Shown here piece by piece: positions 1 to 8,746 of a stretch of DNA of 64,000 bases. The stretch comes from Streptomyces coeruleorubidus (lineage in GTDB: Bacteria; Actinomycetota; Actinomycetes; Streptomycetales; Streptomycetaceae). The position numbers were made by a program, and so were the translations under genes. The notes under the pieces are model-generated. The model worked only from the letters and a program-made list of their open reading frames with translations. It was not told the origin of the DNA and ran no database searches. The first letter of the stretch is position 1. Each line of letters starts with the position of its first letter. The stretch is from assembly GCF_008705135.1 (NCBI RefSeq), contig NZ_CP023694.1, positions 1,178,001 through 1,242,000 on the forward strand, written 5' to 3'.

Positions 1-1382
1 CGCCAGGCCGAGTAGAGGCTGCCGAGGCCCGGGTTGAGGGCGGAGAGGAGCCGGGCGGCGTCGGTACCGGGGAGCTGACGGACGCCGGTGGTGCCCCGGT
101 TGGCGGTGGAGCGCAGGGCGGGAAGTATGGCGCCCAGAGCATCCCAAGCGGCGGCGCGCGAGTCGCCCCCCAGGGGCGCGGGGAACTGCGCGCCCAGCCC
201 AGACGGCGCCGCAGACGGCCGACCACCCATCGAGGCACCCACCTCATCCGCCTGCGCAGGCGCCAACTCCAGTGCCCGCTCCGCGAGTTCCGCCAACACC
301 GCCTCCAACTGCTCGAACCACTCCGCCACGTCCTCATACGGCTCGGCCAGCACCTGCGCCTCACCGAGACGGGCGAGAGGTTCCGCGAGACGGGCCGCGA
401 GCCGCTCGGGGGTCTTGACGTCCTCCAGGTCGGCCCGCAGCGGGGCGAGGACCTGGTCCTCGAAGTCCTCGATGAGCCGACTGACCGGACGCGGGTTGGG
501 CACCTCCGGGGTCGGCGGCTCCTCCCCCGGCTCCCCCGGCTGCACCGGCGGAGCCGTCCAGCGCCGCACCTCGTCGACGAGTTCTTTCAAACTCGGCGGC
601 GCCGACTGCGGCAGGGAGATCGCCGTGACGTCGTCGTCCCGGTCGACGCGCGTGTCCGCCACCGGCACCAGCTTGCGCTCGCCGCCGGCGCCTTCCCCGA
701 AGACGAACAGCAACTGGTCGCCGGTCCGCAGGGAGTGCGCGGTGCCCTCGACGAACAGTTCGGAGCGCTTCTCGAGATCCCGCGGGGTGACGAGCGAGGG
801 ACGGCGGCGCCGGACCTTGAGTTCGTTGAAGTCCCAGCGGGCCGTCAGGTCCCGGCTGGTCTCGAAGGTCATCGACTCCTCGTCGGCGGACGCGGGCACG
901 CTGTGGCTGCGCGCACCGCGCGGGATCAGCACGTTCTGGGCCTCGGCGCGCGGGTCGCGTTCGAGGGTGTACGCCACGTGCGTGGCGGCGGCGACGCCGG
1001 GGCGCGGCCGGTGTCCGACGAGCCGGCCGAGCAGCACCAGGGAGCGGTGCTCGTTGGCGGTGCGGACGTAGGCCTCGTCGGCGATGCGCTCGGAGTGGAA
1101 GGTGAGCAGGTCGCCGAGGACGGCGGTGGCGTCGAGCAGGCCGATCGCCGGATCGTCCGGGGTGCGGACGGTGAGCCGGTTCAGGGCCGGGTAGGCGGGT
1201 GAGGCGAGCCGGTCGAGCAGGGCGGCCAGGAAGGAGCCGTACTCCCCGACACGGTAGTCCAGCGCGGTGCGGCCGGGCGGGTTGTGCAACGGGGACGGCG
1301 CGAGGCGCTCGTCGTGGCCGCCGCGGCAGGCGCCGCCGCAGCCGCACTCGTCGGTCGCGGGGACCGGGTGCGTGTCCGTCAT
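1..1382 (-). CDS. CIS baseplate protein (Cis12/Afp12-like), C-terminus beyond window
   Basis: Reading leftward from ATG 1382 the frame stays open to the window edge, giving at least 460 residues. The start overlaps the stop of the baseplate J gene as ATGA, so translation is probably coupled. The N-terminus has a short Cys/Gly cluster (ECGCGGACRGG). It is followed by a region resembling phage and eCIS baseplate assembly proteins: an N-terminal stretch on lifetime choices such as LDYRVGEYGSF, then ALLDRLASPAYPALNRLTVR and FHSERIADEAYVRTANEH. In known CIS clusters a large Afp12-type protein follows the baseplate J homologue and forms the wedge of the baseplate, and position and size fit that here. 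The C-terminal half is missing, so the assignment rests on the N-terminus and synteny. Confidence 0.8.
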   Translation of the reverse strand, partial: MTDTHPVPATDECGCGGACRGGHDERLAPSPLHNPPGRTALDYRVGEYGSFLAALLDRLASPAYPALNRLTVRTPDDPAIGLLDATAVLGDLLTFHSERIADEAYVRTANEHRSLVLLGRLVGHRPRPGVAAATHVAYTLERDPRAEAQNVLIPRGARSHSVPASADEESMTFETSRDLTARWDFNELKVRRRRPSLVTPRDLEKRSELFVEGTAHSLRTGDQLLFVFGEGAGGERKLVPVADTRVDRDDDVTAISLPQSAPPSLKELVDEVRRWTAPPVQPGEPGEEPPTPEVPNPRPVSRLIEDFEDQVLAPLRADLEDVKTPERLAARLAEPLARLGEAQVLAEPYEDVAEWFEQLEAVLAELAERALELAPAQADEVGASMGGRPSAAPSGLGAQFPAPLGGDSRAAAWDALGAILPALRSTANRGTTGVRQLPGTDAARLLSALNPGLGSLYSAW

Positions 1383-4300
1383 CGGGCACCTCCCAGGGAT
1401 ATCGCCAGCAGGCCGTTCTCCGGCCGGTCCGGGTCGTTGTCGCACGTGGCGATCTCCAGCGGGCCGAGCCGCAGCACGCCGTCCTCCCTTTCTCCTCGGT
1501 CCTGTCCGTGCAGCCGTCGCAGCCGGGTGACCTCGACGCTCGCCACTCCTGAGACGGCCGCGGCGACGGCGACCAGGCGGCTGAGCCGGACCGGTTCGCC
1601 GAAGGTGAGCGCGTCCGGGTGGAAGAAGCCGAGCCGTCCGCCCGGCAGCCGTCCGCTGCCGAGCACGCGGTACAGCTCGGCAAGGATCTGCCCGTGCTGG
1701 TGGCCCGGCTCGGCGCACACGGTGAGCGCGATGTCGAGCGGCACCAGGCGGGCGGGGCCCACGACGAGGTCGTGGCCGATGCGCCGGTACGTCTCCAGCG
1801 CCTGGGCGACCGAGTCGAGCAGCTCCCGCGACGGGGCCGCGGTGCCGTACGCGTCGATCGCGATGTGCGCCTCCTGGACGCTGCCGGTCCAGCGGAGTGC
1901 GGCCGCCGCTCGCTGCACGCCCGGCAGTTCACCCGCGAGGGCCGCGTAGTCCTCGGCGGTCACGGCGCGCAGCCGGGTGCGGCGCAGGTCGAGCGGGGCC
2001 AACTGGCGTACCTGCTCGACCGGTTCGGGCAGGGTGCCGCCCACTGCGGGCAACGGGTTGCGCACGGAGACGGCCGGGGCTTCGCAACCGCTCTGCACGA
2101 CAAGGTGGTTGATGGCCTCGGCGCCGACGTTGCCGGCGGTGCCGCCGCCGAGCCGGTAGCGCAATGCCAGCCGGGAGCCGGGCGTGGGCTTGGCGCCGTG
2201 CCGGCCGTCGCCGAAACGCAGGGCCATACGACCGTCGTCCTCCAGTTCGCCCACGAAGTGCCGCTCGCGCGGACCGCTGTCGAGCAGGTCGCGGCGCGGC
2301 TCCCAGGTCTCCTCGTCGCCCTCGACGCGTACGGCGGGCAGCGCCCGGCGCGGGTGCTGGGCGAGTGCTGCGGTCGCCGAGCCGCGCAGTACCGTCTCCT
2401 CGGGGTGGAGTCCGGCCGCGTAGGCAGGGCCCCAGCTGTGCGCGATCTCCCAGGCGATGTGCCCGTCGAGGACGGTCCCCGCGCGGGCCCGGGCGGCGAG
2501 GACCTCGACGCGGCGCAGCTTCGTGTCGAGCAACTGGTCGCTGCGGTAGAGCAGTTCGCGCAGGGCGCGGACCGGGTGGCGGCGCAGTTCGAAGCGCTCC
2601 AGCACGTTCAGGCCGTAGACCACGGCGAGTTCGGCGATCTCCTTCTCGCCGAGCCCGTCCCGGTCCCGGGCGCTGCGCCACAGTTCGACCAGCCGCTGCC
2701 GGATGCGGCCCGGGATGGCGGCGATCCGCTCGGCCTGCCCGGCGGCGACGGTGCCGGGGTCGGGGAAGGGCACCGCCTGGGTGACGGGCGTACGGCCGAG
2801 GACGGGGCGGAAGCGGGGCGCGATGCCCGGGTAGACGGACTGGGCGAGCAGGGTGCGCAGCGCGGCGGTCTGGGCGTACGCCGTGCCGGGGACGACCTGT
2901 TCGTGCCGCTGCCCGGCGCTCTCCAGGCCGAGGCCGGCGCGTGCGGTGGCGCGCTCGCCGACGACCTCGAAGAGTTCGCGGACGTCGTCGGGGACGAGCG
3001 CCCGGCCCGACCGGGTCTTGTCCGTCAGGGCGTTGATGAGCCGCGCGGGCGCGTTGCCCTCCTCGGTGTCGCGGCAGCCGAACGCGGGTGGGTCGCAGGG
3101 AGCGACCACGGCGGGCACGGGCGGCACGGTGACCGTCTCGGGCAGCCCGGCCAGGGTCCGGCCGTGGTCGACGAGGACGACGTTGCCGCGGGCGAGCGTG
3201 ACGTCCTCGACGGGCAGGCAGTCGCGTCCGCCGCGCGTGGTGAGGCAGAGCGGGAAACGCAGCGCGTCCCCGGCGGCCCAGGTGATCTCCAGGACCGGCT
3301 GGTCCTCGATCCGGTCCAGGCCGGGCGTGACGGAGGTGAGGCGGACGGCCTGGCGGTGGCCGGGGTCGGCGTCGCCGGGGGTGCCGGTGCGCGGGCCCTT
3401 GACCTCCTCCAGGACGATGACGTCGCCGGGCTTGAGGTCGAGACGGCGCTCGCGGCAGGTCTCCGGGTCCACCCAGGAGTCCCGCAGGGTGGCGGCGGTG
3501 GCGCCCTTCGGCAGGGTGCACACCTCGCCGCCCCACGTCCACAGCCGGATCGCGTTGTGCGCGACCCTCAGCTCCAGCGGGTCGGTGGCGACGACGGGTT
3601 CGAAGACCTCCACCGAGCCGCGCTCGTCGAGGTCGCCGAGCTCGCTCTCGTCGATGACGGTGCCCGGCTCGGGGCGGTCGTGTGGGTCGAGGCTGCGCAC
3701 GTCGACGGAGGCGAAGCGGAAGGTGCCCGGGGCGAGCGTCCGGTCGTCCGCGGTGCGGACGGTGACGTAGGCGCGGGCGTTGCAGCCGTCGTGCATCGCG
3801 TAGTCGATGAGCCGCACGTGACGGCGTACGGAGACGCGGCGGCGGGCGGTGTCGAGGTAGGCCTCGGTGGCGACCGCGTCCTGCTGGTAGCTGATCTGGT
3901 CGCCGGTGTACGCGAGGAGTTCGACGAGGGTCGTGCCCAGGTCGGCGGGGTTGCGTTCCACCCAGTCGGGGGTGGTGAGCGCGAGGCGGTCCAGGAGCAG
4001 TTTGCGGATGGTGTCGTAGTCGCGGGCGGTGTAGTCGATGACGGGCGCGGCGGGGAAGTCCGGCTCCGGCTGGTCCTGGTCCTTGCAGTCGAAGGGGGTC
4101 GGGCAGTCGGGCCGGAAGGAGAACGTGGCGCTGTGGTAGCGCTGGTCGAAGCCGCGGTACGGCTCGGTGCCGGGCCGTCCGTACGGGTCGGCCTCGACGA
4201 GGGAGAGCCGGTAGCGGGAGGTGTCGCCTGCCTTGTCGAGGGTGACGTAGAGCCGGTCGTCGAGCTCGGGGTCCTCCTCGCGTTCGACGCTCACGTCGAC

Positions 4301-4489
4301 GGCGGTGATGCCGGTGACGCGCCGGCCGCCGTCGATGCGGACGTTCTCGGGGCCGAGGCCGTGCGGGGCCTTGCCGAGGAAGGTGACGGTGAGCAGCAGG
4401 CCGCCGTCGCCGGCTTCGACGGTGTCGACGCCGCCAAGCTGGGCGGCCCGTACACGGGCCCGGCGGGAGGCGGTGGTGCCGGTGGTCAT
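1379..4489 (-). CDS. CIS baseplate J-like protein (Cis11/gp6-like)
   Basis: This 1036-residue protein has the layout of actinobacterial 'putative baseplate assembly proteins'. A segment around residues 150-230 (DYTARDYDTIRKLLLDRL, then NPADLGTTLVELLAYTGDQ) is typical of the family. The C-terminal third contains VTAEDYAALAGELPGVQRA, the usual baseplate-J-like signature. The family forms the inner ring or wedge of contractile tail baseplates (T4 gp6, P2 gpJ, Afp11). The ATG overlaps the upstream gp25 stop by 4 bp, and the stop overlaps the next gene by 4 bp, so it sits inside a tightly coupled baseplate block. I see no break in the frame. Confidence 0.92.
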   Translation of the reverse strand: MTTGTTASRRARVRAAQLGGVDTVEAGDGGLLLTVTFLGKAPHGLGPENVRIDGGRRVTGITAVDVSVEREEDPELDDRLYVTLDKAGDTSRYRLSLVEADPYGRPGTEPYRGFDQRYHSATFSFRPDCPTPFDCKDQDQPEPDFPAAPVIDYTARDYDTIRKLLLDRLALTTPDWVERNPADLGTTLVELLAYTGDQISYQQDAVATEAYLDTARRRVSVRRHVRLIDYAMHDGCNARAYVTVRTADDRTLAPGTFRFASVDVRSLDPHDRPEPGTVIDESELGDLDERGSVEVFEPVVATDPLELRVAHNAIRLWTWGGEVCTLPKGATAATLRDSWVDPETCRERRLDLKPGDVIVLEEVKGPRTGTPGDADPGHRQAVRLTSVTPGLDRIEDQPVLEITWAAGDALRFPLCLTTRGGRDCLPVEDVTLARGNVVLVDHGRTLAGLPETVTVPPVPAVVAPCDPPAFGCRDTEEGNAPARLINALTDKTRSGRALVPDDVRELFEVVGERATARAGLGLESAGQRHEQVVPGTAYAQTAALRTLLAQSVYPGIAPRFRPVLGRTPVTQAVPFPDPGTVAAGQAERIAAIPGRIRQRLVELWRSARDRDGLGEKEIAELAVVYGLNVLERFELRRHPVRALRELLYRSDQLLDTKLRRVEVLAARARAGTVLDGHIAWEIAHSWGPAYAAGLHPEETVLRGSATAALAQHPRRALPAVRVEGDEETWEPRRDLLDSGPRERHFVGELEDDGRMALRFGDGRHGAKPTPGSRLALRYRLGGGTAGNVGAEAINHLVVQSGCEAPAVSVRNPLPAVGGTLPEPVEQVRQLAPLDLRRTRLRAVTAEDYAALAGELPGVQRAAAALRWTGSVQEAHIAIDAYGTAAPSRELLDSVAQALETYRRIGHDLVVGPARLVPLDIALTVCAEPGHQHGQILAELYRVLGSGRLPGGRLGFFHPDALTFGEPVRLSRLVAVAAAVSGVASVEVTRLRRLHGQDRGEREDGVLRLGPLEIATCDNDPDRPENGLLAISLGGAR

Positions 4490-4878
4490 GCCGCCCTCCC
4501 TTCGAAGACGTCCTCGTGCCGGGTGCCGGTGGCGCGCAGGGCGTACGACAGGTACACGCGCACGACGTGGTCCTCGCTGACGACGTCGAGGGCTTCGACG
4601 TCGATGAGGTCGCCGAGCCAGCTCTGGAGCGAGGCCTGCACGGAGAGTTCGAGCGTGCTGATCAGCTCGGGGCTGTTGGGTGTGAACACCAGGTCGAGGA
4701 GCCCGCAGCCGAAGCCGGGGCGCATCACGCGTTCGCCGGGGCTGGTGAACAGCAACTGCTCGATCAGGTCGTGGACGTGCTCGCCGTGGGTGGCGTGCGC
4801 GGTGCGTCCGCGGCGGTCCGCGCGGAACGGGAAGGCGATGTCGCTGCGGGGGCGTGTCCCGCGGCTCGTGGGACTCAT
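4486..4878 (-). CDS. CIS baseplate wedge protein, gp25/Cis9-like
   Basis: The 130-residue protein matches the small gp25-like baseplate wedge family. It has an N-terminal basic linker, then DLIEQLLFTSPGERVMRPGFG, which is close to the hallmark gp25 segment 'I.qlL.T.pGER.mrP.fG'. The end is a beta-rich stretch (VVRVYLSYALRATG). gp25 is the most conserved protein of contractile tail baseplates and starts sheath polymerisation. The start at 4878 is chosen because its ATG overlaps the upstream stop as ATGA. A longer reading upstream to 5034 would run through the PAAR-like gene in another frame and is not credible. Confidence 0.92.
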   Translation of the reverse strand: MSPTSRGTRPRSDIAFPFRADRRGRTAHATHGEHVHDLIEQLLFTSPGERVMRPGFGCGLLDLVFTPNSPELISTLELSVQASLQSWLGDLIDVEALDVVSEDHVVRVYLSYALRATGTRHEDVFEGRAA

Positions 4879-5219
4879 CGGACGGTGACCTTTCGCTGCG
4901 TGCCCTGGACGACGGGCGGTCCCTGCGGGACGAAGGCCGCGGTGAAGCACTGCGCGGCGGAGATGTCGAGCAGCACGGGCGCGCCGTCGACGGTGATGCC
5001 GCTGCCGCCCGCGGTCCAGCGGACCGTGACGCACGGCATGGGCACCCGGTCGACGGTGTGCGGGCAGCCGGTGACCACGTAGCTGTGCGCGGTGGTGGCG
5101 ACGGCGGCTCCCGCGACGCGTACGCCGCCGGCCGGTGGGGTGGCCGCCGTGACGCGCCCGCCGTGCGGGCAGCCGATCACGGCGGCGGTGTCCAGCAGAC
5201 TCCCGGATGTTCCGGACAC
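4875..5219 (-). CDS. Small Cys-rich spike-tip protein (PAAR-like/Cis10 candidate)
   Basis: This 114-residue, beta- and glycine-rich protein has two GCPHGG/GCPHT motifs at about residues 17 and 52 and further Cys and His residues (PCVTVRW, AQCF). That spacing suggests a metal-stabilised tip like those of PAAR-repeat proteins. It lies between the gp5-like spike and gp25, where eCIS clusters keep the Afp10/PAAR tip gene. The function as spike tip is inferred from context and Cys/His pattern. I see no clear proline-alanine-alanine-arginine repeats, so it may be a divergent family. Confidence 0.65.
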   Translation of the reverse strand: MSGTSGSLLDTAAVIGCPHGGRVTAATPPAGGVRVAGAAVATTAHSYVVTGCPHTVDRVPMPCVTVRWTAGGSGITVDGAPVLLDISAAQCFTAAFVPQGPPVVQGTQRKVTVR

Positions 5220-5238
5220 GTTCTTCGTTCCCCCGTTC

Positions 5239-5775
5239 TTATCGCTTGGACGCGACGGTCAACTGGCCCTCGTTCACGTCCACCTGGTCGCCGCGCAGGG
5301 TGATTTCCGCGCCCAGGCCGTTGGAGATCACGATGGCTTCCTTGGTGATGCGGATGTACGCCCCGCCCTGGGCCTGGAGCAGGATCCCCTGGTCGGTGCC
5401 GGGCGGATCGCTCATCACGATCTTGTGCGCCTCGGGTGTCTGGACCACGACGGGCTTGGCCTGGGACGCCGGCTGGACGAGCCGGCGGGCGTCGGGCGGC
5501 AGCTCGGCCTGCTCCCCGTACCAGCACCCCGTCCACACCGGGAAGCTGGGGTCGCCCTGCTCGAACTCGACCCACACACCGGCCCCGGGCGACGGCACCA
5601 CGAACTGGCCGGCCTGCGGACCCGTGAACGGCAGACAGGGCAGCGCCCAGGTCGACGGCTCGTCCCCCAGGACGTCCGGGACCTCGACGGTGATGCGGCC
5701 GATGTGCAGTGGATCGTTGTTGTCCACGACTCGGCCGCGGAACTTGCCGAGGTAGCGATTGCCGGGTGCCGCCAT
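5239..5775 (-). CDS. CIS spike protein, gp5/VgrG OB-fold-like (Cis8 C-terminal half)
   Basis: The 178-residue protein begins with a gp5/VgrG OB-fold signature: YLGKFRGRVVDNNDPLHIGRI near residues 8-28, then VPSPGAGVWVEFEQGDPSFPVWTGCWYG. The C-terminal third (ILLQAQGGAYIRITKEAIVI, then GAEITLRGDQVDV) looks like the start of a triangular beta-helix spike. Together with the hub protein encoded immediately upstream it would make up what is one polypeptide in VgrG and in Afp8. An 85-bp gap separates it from the hub gene, larger than other gaps in this block. Confidence 0.88.
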   Translation of the reverse strand: MAAPGNRYLGKFRGRVVDNNDPLHIGRITVEVPDVLGDEPSTWALPCLPFTGPQAGQFVVPSPGAGVWVEFEQGDPSFPVWTGCWYGEQAELPPDARRLVQPASQAKPVVVQTPEAHKIVMSDPPGTDQGILLQAQGGAYIRITKEAIVISNGLGAEITLRGDQVDVNEGQLTVASKR

Positions 5776-5860
5776 GTGTACTGCTCCTGGTCGTGATGAT
5801 CGGTTCGGGTGGATCAGGGCCCTGACGCAGGCGCTGATCAGGACCTTGTGTAGGCGCTGC

Positions 5861-7000
5861 TCAGGGCCTCACGTACGGGCTGCGTGCTTCGAGTCCCTCT
5901 CGGGAGAGCGTGAAGTTCTGCCGGAAGGAGCCCGGGCGCAGGTTGTGCGTGACGGACTTGACGTAGTAGTCGCCGTCGTACGTACGGCCCGAGCCGCGCA
6001 CGCCGACCAGCTGGCGCGGCTGGAGGATGTAGCCGTGCCGGTTCACGTCGAGCGAGCCGGAACCGGAGATGACGTCGGCGGACACGGCGGCCCTGGCGAG
6101 CAGTTCGGCCTCGGCCTGCTCCCGCTGCTGTTTGGCGGTACCGGAGAGCGTCTTGCGTTTCAGGGCGGGGGTGGGCCGCTTGCCGAGGGGCGGCCGCAAC
6201 GGGCTGATCGGCGGTTGCGGCAGCAGGGTCGACTGCCGGGTCCCCGGGTCCTGCCAGCGGGCCTGCGGCTCTTCCCGCGCCGTCCCGTCGTAGGCGAAGG
6301 TCAGCTGGTCGACGGTGGAGTTGGCGTCCATGTTGACGTTGAGGGCGTGCTGGCGGATGCCCAGGCGGACCTCGGGCCCCCAGCGTGCGCTGGACTGTCC
6401 GGGGGTCGGTCCGGGCTCCAGGTAGAAGGTGTAGCCGTTGGCCCGCGCGAGGTCGTTGATGTACTGGAGGTCGGTGCCCGTCTGGTAGTGGACGCGGAGG
6501 TCCTGGTGCGGGGGCTGGGTGACCTTCTCGGTGTACACGTCGGGCCGGACGCCGTAGCCGGAGTAGCGGCGCAGGATGGTCAGGACCCGCTGCGACGGCG
6601 GCATGTTGGGGTACCGGTCCGTGCGCTCCTCCAGGTCCATGACGAGGGCCAGGTCCTCGCCGGTGACGGTGAGGGTGGAGTGCCCCGGCTGGTTGCTGGC
6701 CCCGACCTCCTGACGCACGATCAGCCCGTCGAACAGCACCTCGGGCGTGCCGCGGACGGTGACGTTCACGACGAGACGCGTCTTCGGATCGAAGAAGCCC
6801 TCAGGCAGCAGGGTGCGGTTGATGAGCCCGTTCTTGGTGAGGTCGAAGGCCAGCTGGAAACCGCTGCGCTCCCCCGCGGTTGCCGTGATCTGCGCCGACA
6901 GCAGGGCCTCGGTCACCTCGGCGGGAACGGGGCGCACCAGCTGCGGTCCCATGTGCAGGGTGACGTGAACGGGGCCGCGCCCCACCGGCAGTTCAGACAC
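5861..7000 (-). CDS. CIS hub protein, gpD/gp27-like (Cis8 N-terminal half)
   Basis: The 379-residue protein resembles the phage late-control gene D/gp27 family that forms the trimeric baseplate hub. It has FDGLIVRQEVGASNQPGHSTLTVTGEDLALVMDLEER around residues 90-125, YINDLARANGYTFYLEPG at about 180-200, and a C-terminal tube-like domain ending in YYVKSVTHNLRPGSFRQNFTL. In VgrG this module is fused to the OB/spike, whereas here the spike is a separate downstream gene. The start at 7000 overlaps the LysM-like gene by 8 bp. Confidence 0.9.
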   Translation of the reverse strand: MSELPVGRGPVHVTLHMGPQLVRPVPAEVTEALLSAQITATAGERSGFQLAFDLTKNGLINRTLLPEGFFDPKTRLVVNVTVRGTPEVLFDGLIVRQEVGASNQPGHSTLTVTGEDLALVMDLEERTDRYPNMPPSQRVLTILRRYSGYGVRPDVYTEKVTQPPHQDLRVHYQTGTDLQYINDLARANGYTFYLEPGPTPGQSSARWGPEVRLGIRQHALNVNMDANSTVDQLTFAYDGTAREEPQARWQDPGTRQSTLLPQPPISPLRPPLGKRPTPALKRKTLSGTAKQQREQAEAELLARAAVSADVISGSGSLDVNRHGYILQPRQLVGVRGSGRTYDGDYYVKSVTHNLRPGSFRQNFTLSREGLEARSPYVRP

Positions 7001-7361
7001 GCCGGTCCCCCCGCGGGAAGTGCCCGGCGAGCGGGATGTCGACCTCGCTGCCCGGCTCGGCGGTCAGCTCACGCGGGTCCAGTACGGGGTTGGCGTCGGC
7101 GATCTGCCACCACTGGCCGGGGTCGCCGAAGTAGCGCTGGGCGAGCAGGTCGGGACGCTCGCCGGTACGCACGGTGTGCACCTGCGTGTCCTCGCTCTCG
7201 TCGAGAGGGGGGAGCAACCGGCGCTTGGTGTAACGCACTTCGGTCCCGTCGGGCTGCCGGTGCACCCCGATCTCGGCGTCGTGGTAACGGCTGGTGCGCG
7301 GGTACGGGTGTGCTCCCGGTATCGCGTCCAGCGCGCTCTCGTACGGTTCGATGCCGGCCAT
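6993..7361 (-). CDS. Small LysM-like CIS baseplate protein
   Basis: The 122-residue protein has a C-terminal LysM-like stretch (HTVRTGERPDLLAQRYFGDPGQWWQIADANPVLDPREL) of the kind found in tail proteins of the T4 gp53/Afp7 type, ending in GSEVDIPL. In contractile tails such proteins clamp the tube to the hub or baseplate. Here the tube/adaptor gene lies 9 bp upstream and the hub gene overlaps downstream. The N-terminus has RYHDAEIGVHRQPDGTEVRYTKRRLLP, a short beta segment without a recognised domain. Confidence 0.82.
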   Translation of the reverse strand: MAGIEPYESALDAIPGAHPYPRTSRYHDAEIGVHRQPDGTEVRYTKRRLLPPLDESEDTQVHTVRTGERPDLLAQRYFGDPGQWWQIADANPVLDPRELTAEPGSEVDIPLAGHFPRGDRRV

Positions 7362-7370
7362 GTCCGGTAC

Positions 7371-8057
7371 TCAGCCCCTTCCCACCGCGATGTCACCGGG
7401 CCTGAGCCCCAGCGATCCGAGCCCCGCGGTGCGTGCCGCGCCGGCGAGGCGTTCCTTCTGCGCGAGGTGCGCGTAGTACAGCTCGGCGCCGGGGTGGCCG
7501 AGCGGCAGGTCACTGACGGTCAGCACCTTGAGGCCGATGCTCAGGGAGGCCCGGATGGGGTTGAGGTTGACGTCGAAGGCGGACTCGTTGATGGACAGCT
7601 CCGTCAGCCGCACGGGCATGACGCGCTTGCTGCCCCAGGTGAACAGGGTCAGCGGCATCTCGATCGGACTGATCTCGATGGTCCCCTTCTTCGACAGCCG
7701 GCTCGCTTCCCTGAGCTGCGCGGAGGTCGGCTGCACGAGCATTTCGAGCACGGCGAGCTGGGGGTGGATACCGTCGGGCGCGGCGATCTCGAACTGGTCG
7801 GTGGCGTCGATCTCGGCGGTGAACTTCCACGTTTCCTGAGCCGGCCCCTTGAGGCGGAGGGCCTCGTTTCTGTCCCCGCTCCCACTGCCTCCTCCGCCGG
7901 AATCACCACTGCCTCCTGCCGACTGGGGCGAGAGGCTGCGTTCCAGGGTGTCGGGGTTGAACTGGAGGACGATGATGCGTTGGGGGGTGCCGCGTTCGGG
8001 GTCCAGGAGGACTATTCCGGAGCGGATGGGTTTGGGGATGTCTGCGTAGCGGGTCAC
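7371..8057 (-). CDS. CIS tube/baseplate adaptor protein (Cis7-type tube domain)
   Basis: The 228-residue protein opens with YADIPKPIRSGIVLLDPERG and RIIVLQFNPDTLERSLSP, typical of the N-terminal 'CIS tube' domain found in Afp7-like proteins. A Gly/Ser linker (residues about 46-60) precedes a second beta domain with PLTLFTWGSKRVMPVRLTELSI and AFDVNLNPIRASLSI. In known eCIS this protein connects the inner tube to the baseplate hub. The GTG start at 8057 overlaps the stop of the upstream gene as GTGA, which decides the start. AFP-type homologues carry a LysM at the C-terminus; here LysM-like sequence is a separate gene just downstream. Confidence 0.86.
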   Translation of the reverse strand: MTRYADIPKPIRSGIVLLDPERGTPQRIIVLQFNPDTLERSLSPQSAGGSGDSGGGGSGSGDRNEALRLKGPAQETWKFTAEIDATDQFEIAAPDGIHPQLAVLEMLVQPTSAQLREASRLSKKGTIEISPIEMPLTLFTWGSKRVMPVRLTELSINESAFDVNLNPIRASLSIGLKVLTVSDLPLGHPGAELYYAHLAQKERLAGAARTAGLGSLGLRPGDIAVGRG

Positions 8058-8725
8058 AGGCGGGCCTCCAGGCGATGAAGCAGGGGTTCGTAGTCACGAT
8101 CCGGAAAGACTTGCCGGAAGTAACTGAGCATTTCCCCCAGATCTTTCGCGATGCCGCGAAAGGCGTCGTTCCTGAAGTCCAGGTCAGCGAAAAGATACTG
8201 CCACCCAGCAACCCCTCCGGTGGCAAGCAGGGTGTCAAGATACGTGGTGTAGTCGATGTCCAATGACTCCAACTTGAGCTGGTTCATGTCGTAGAACCAA
8301 ATCTCCGATTCGCTGGTACCACCAGCCTGGAAGCGGATCCCCGTCATGCGCCCGGACCCTGGCGCCTCCTCGAATATCTTCAAGTCGCGCATCACTTCCC
8401 GCTGATCCTCTGCCAGTCGGGAATCCTCAAAGGTCACATAGTTTCCACTGAGGCAGGAGTGCAGACTCTTGAGGGCGAACTCGCCATCAAGGTAGTAGTC
8501 ATCCCGGTGCCAGCGGACATAGACCCTTTCCGCCTGCAAGAGATGGGCTCCAGCAGTATCAGGAGGGGTGTTCGGGCTGACGGACATCAACTCCTGAAGT
8601 GCGGCGTCGACATCTTGACCACTTTGATGTTCGCTGCGCTCGTACTCATCCACGGTGAGTCCTTGAGTCTGCCCCATACGCCTGACGGCGTCATCAAGAG
8701 CAGAGTCAAAATAGCTGGCAGACAT
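8054..8725 (-). CDS. Unknown 223-aa protein, candidate immunity or partner of the adjacent CIS effector
   Basis: I do not recognise this protein with certainty. It is acidic, has no signal peptide or membrane segment, and contains ERVYVRWHRDDYYLDGEFAL, SEIWFYDMNQLKLESLDIDY and TYLDTLLATGGVAGWQYLF, a mixed alpha/beta pattern reminiscent of SUKH/SMI1-like immunity proteins. It directly follows the giant DUF4157 gene with a 21-bp gap holding an AAGGGAAGGGGAAGG ribosome-binding stretch, and overlaps the tube-adaptor gene by 4 bp. Base composition is visibly more AT-rich than the structural genes, as in the 3' end of the giant gene. Alternatives are an effector chaperone or a structural adaptor. 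Confidence 0.5.
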   Translation of the reverse strand: MSASYFDSALDDAVRRMGQTQGLTVDEYERSEHQSGQDVDAALQELMSVSPNTPPDTAGAHLLQAERVYVRWHRDDYYLDGEFALKSLHSCLSGNYVTFEDSRLAEDQREVMRDLKIFEEAPGSGRMTGIRFQAGGTSESEIWFYDMNQLKLESLDIDYTTYLDTLLATGGVAGWQYLFADLDFRNDAFRGIAKDLGEMLSYFRQVFPDRDYEPLLHRLEARL

Positions 8726-8746
8726 AGACCTTCCCCTTCCCTTCCT

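Noticed and set aside
1619..4888. 1089-aa plus-strand open frame opposite the baseplate J gene
   Set aside because: It is the antisense shadow of a high-GC3 gene, rich in Gly/Ala/Val/Asp/Arg without domains, and no SD fits.
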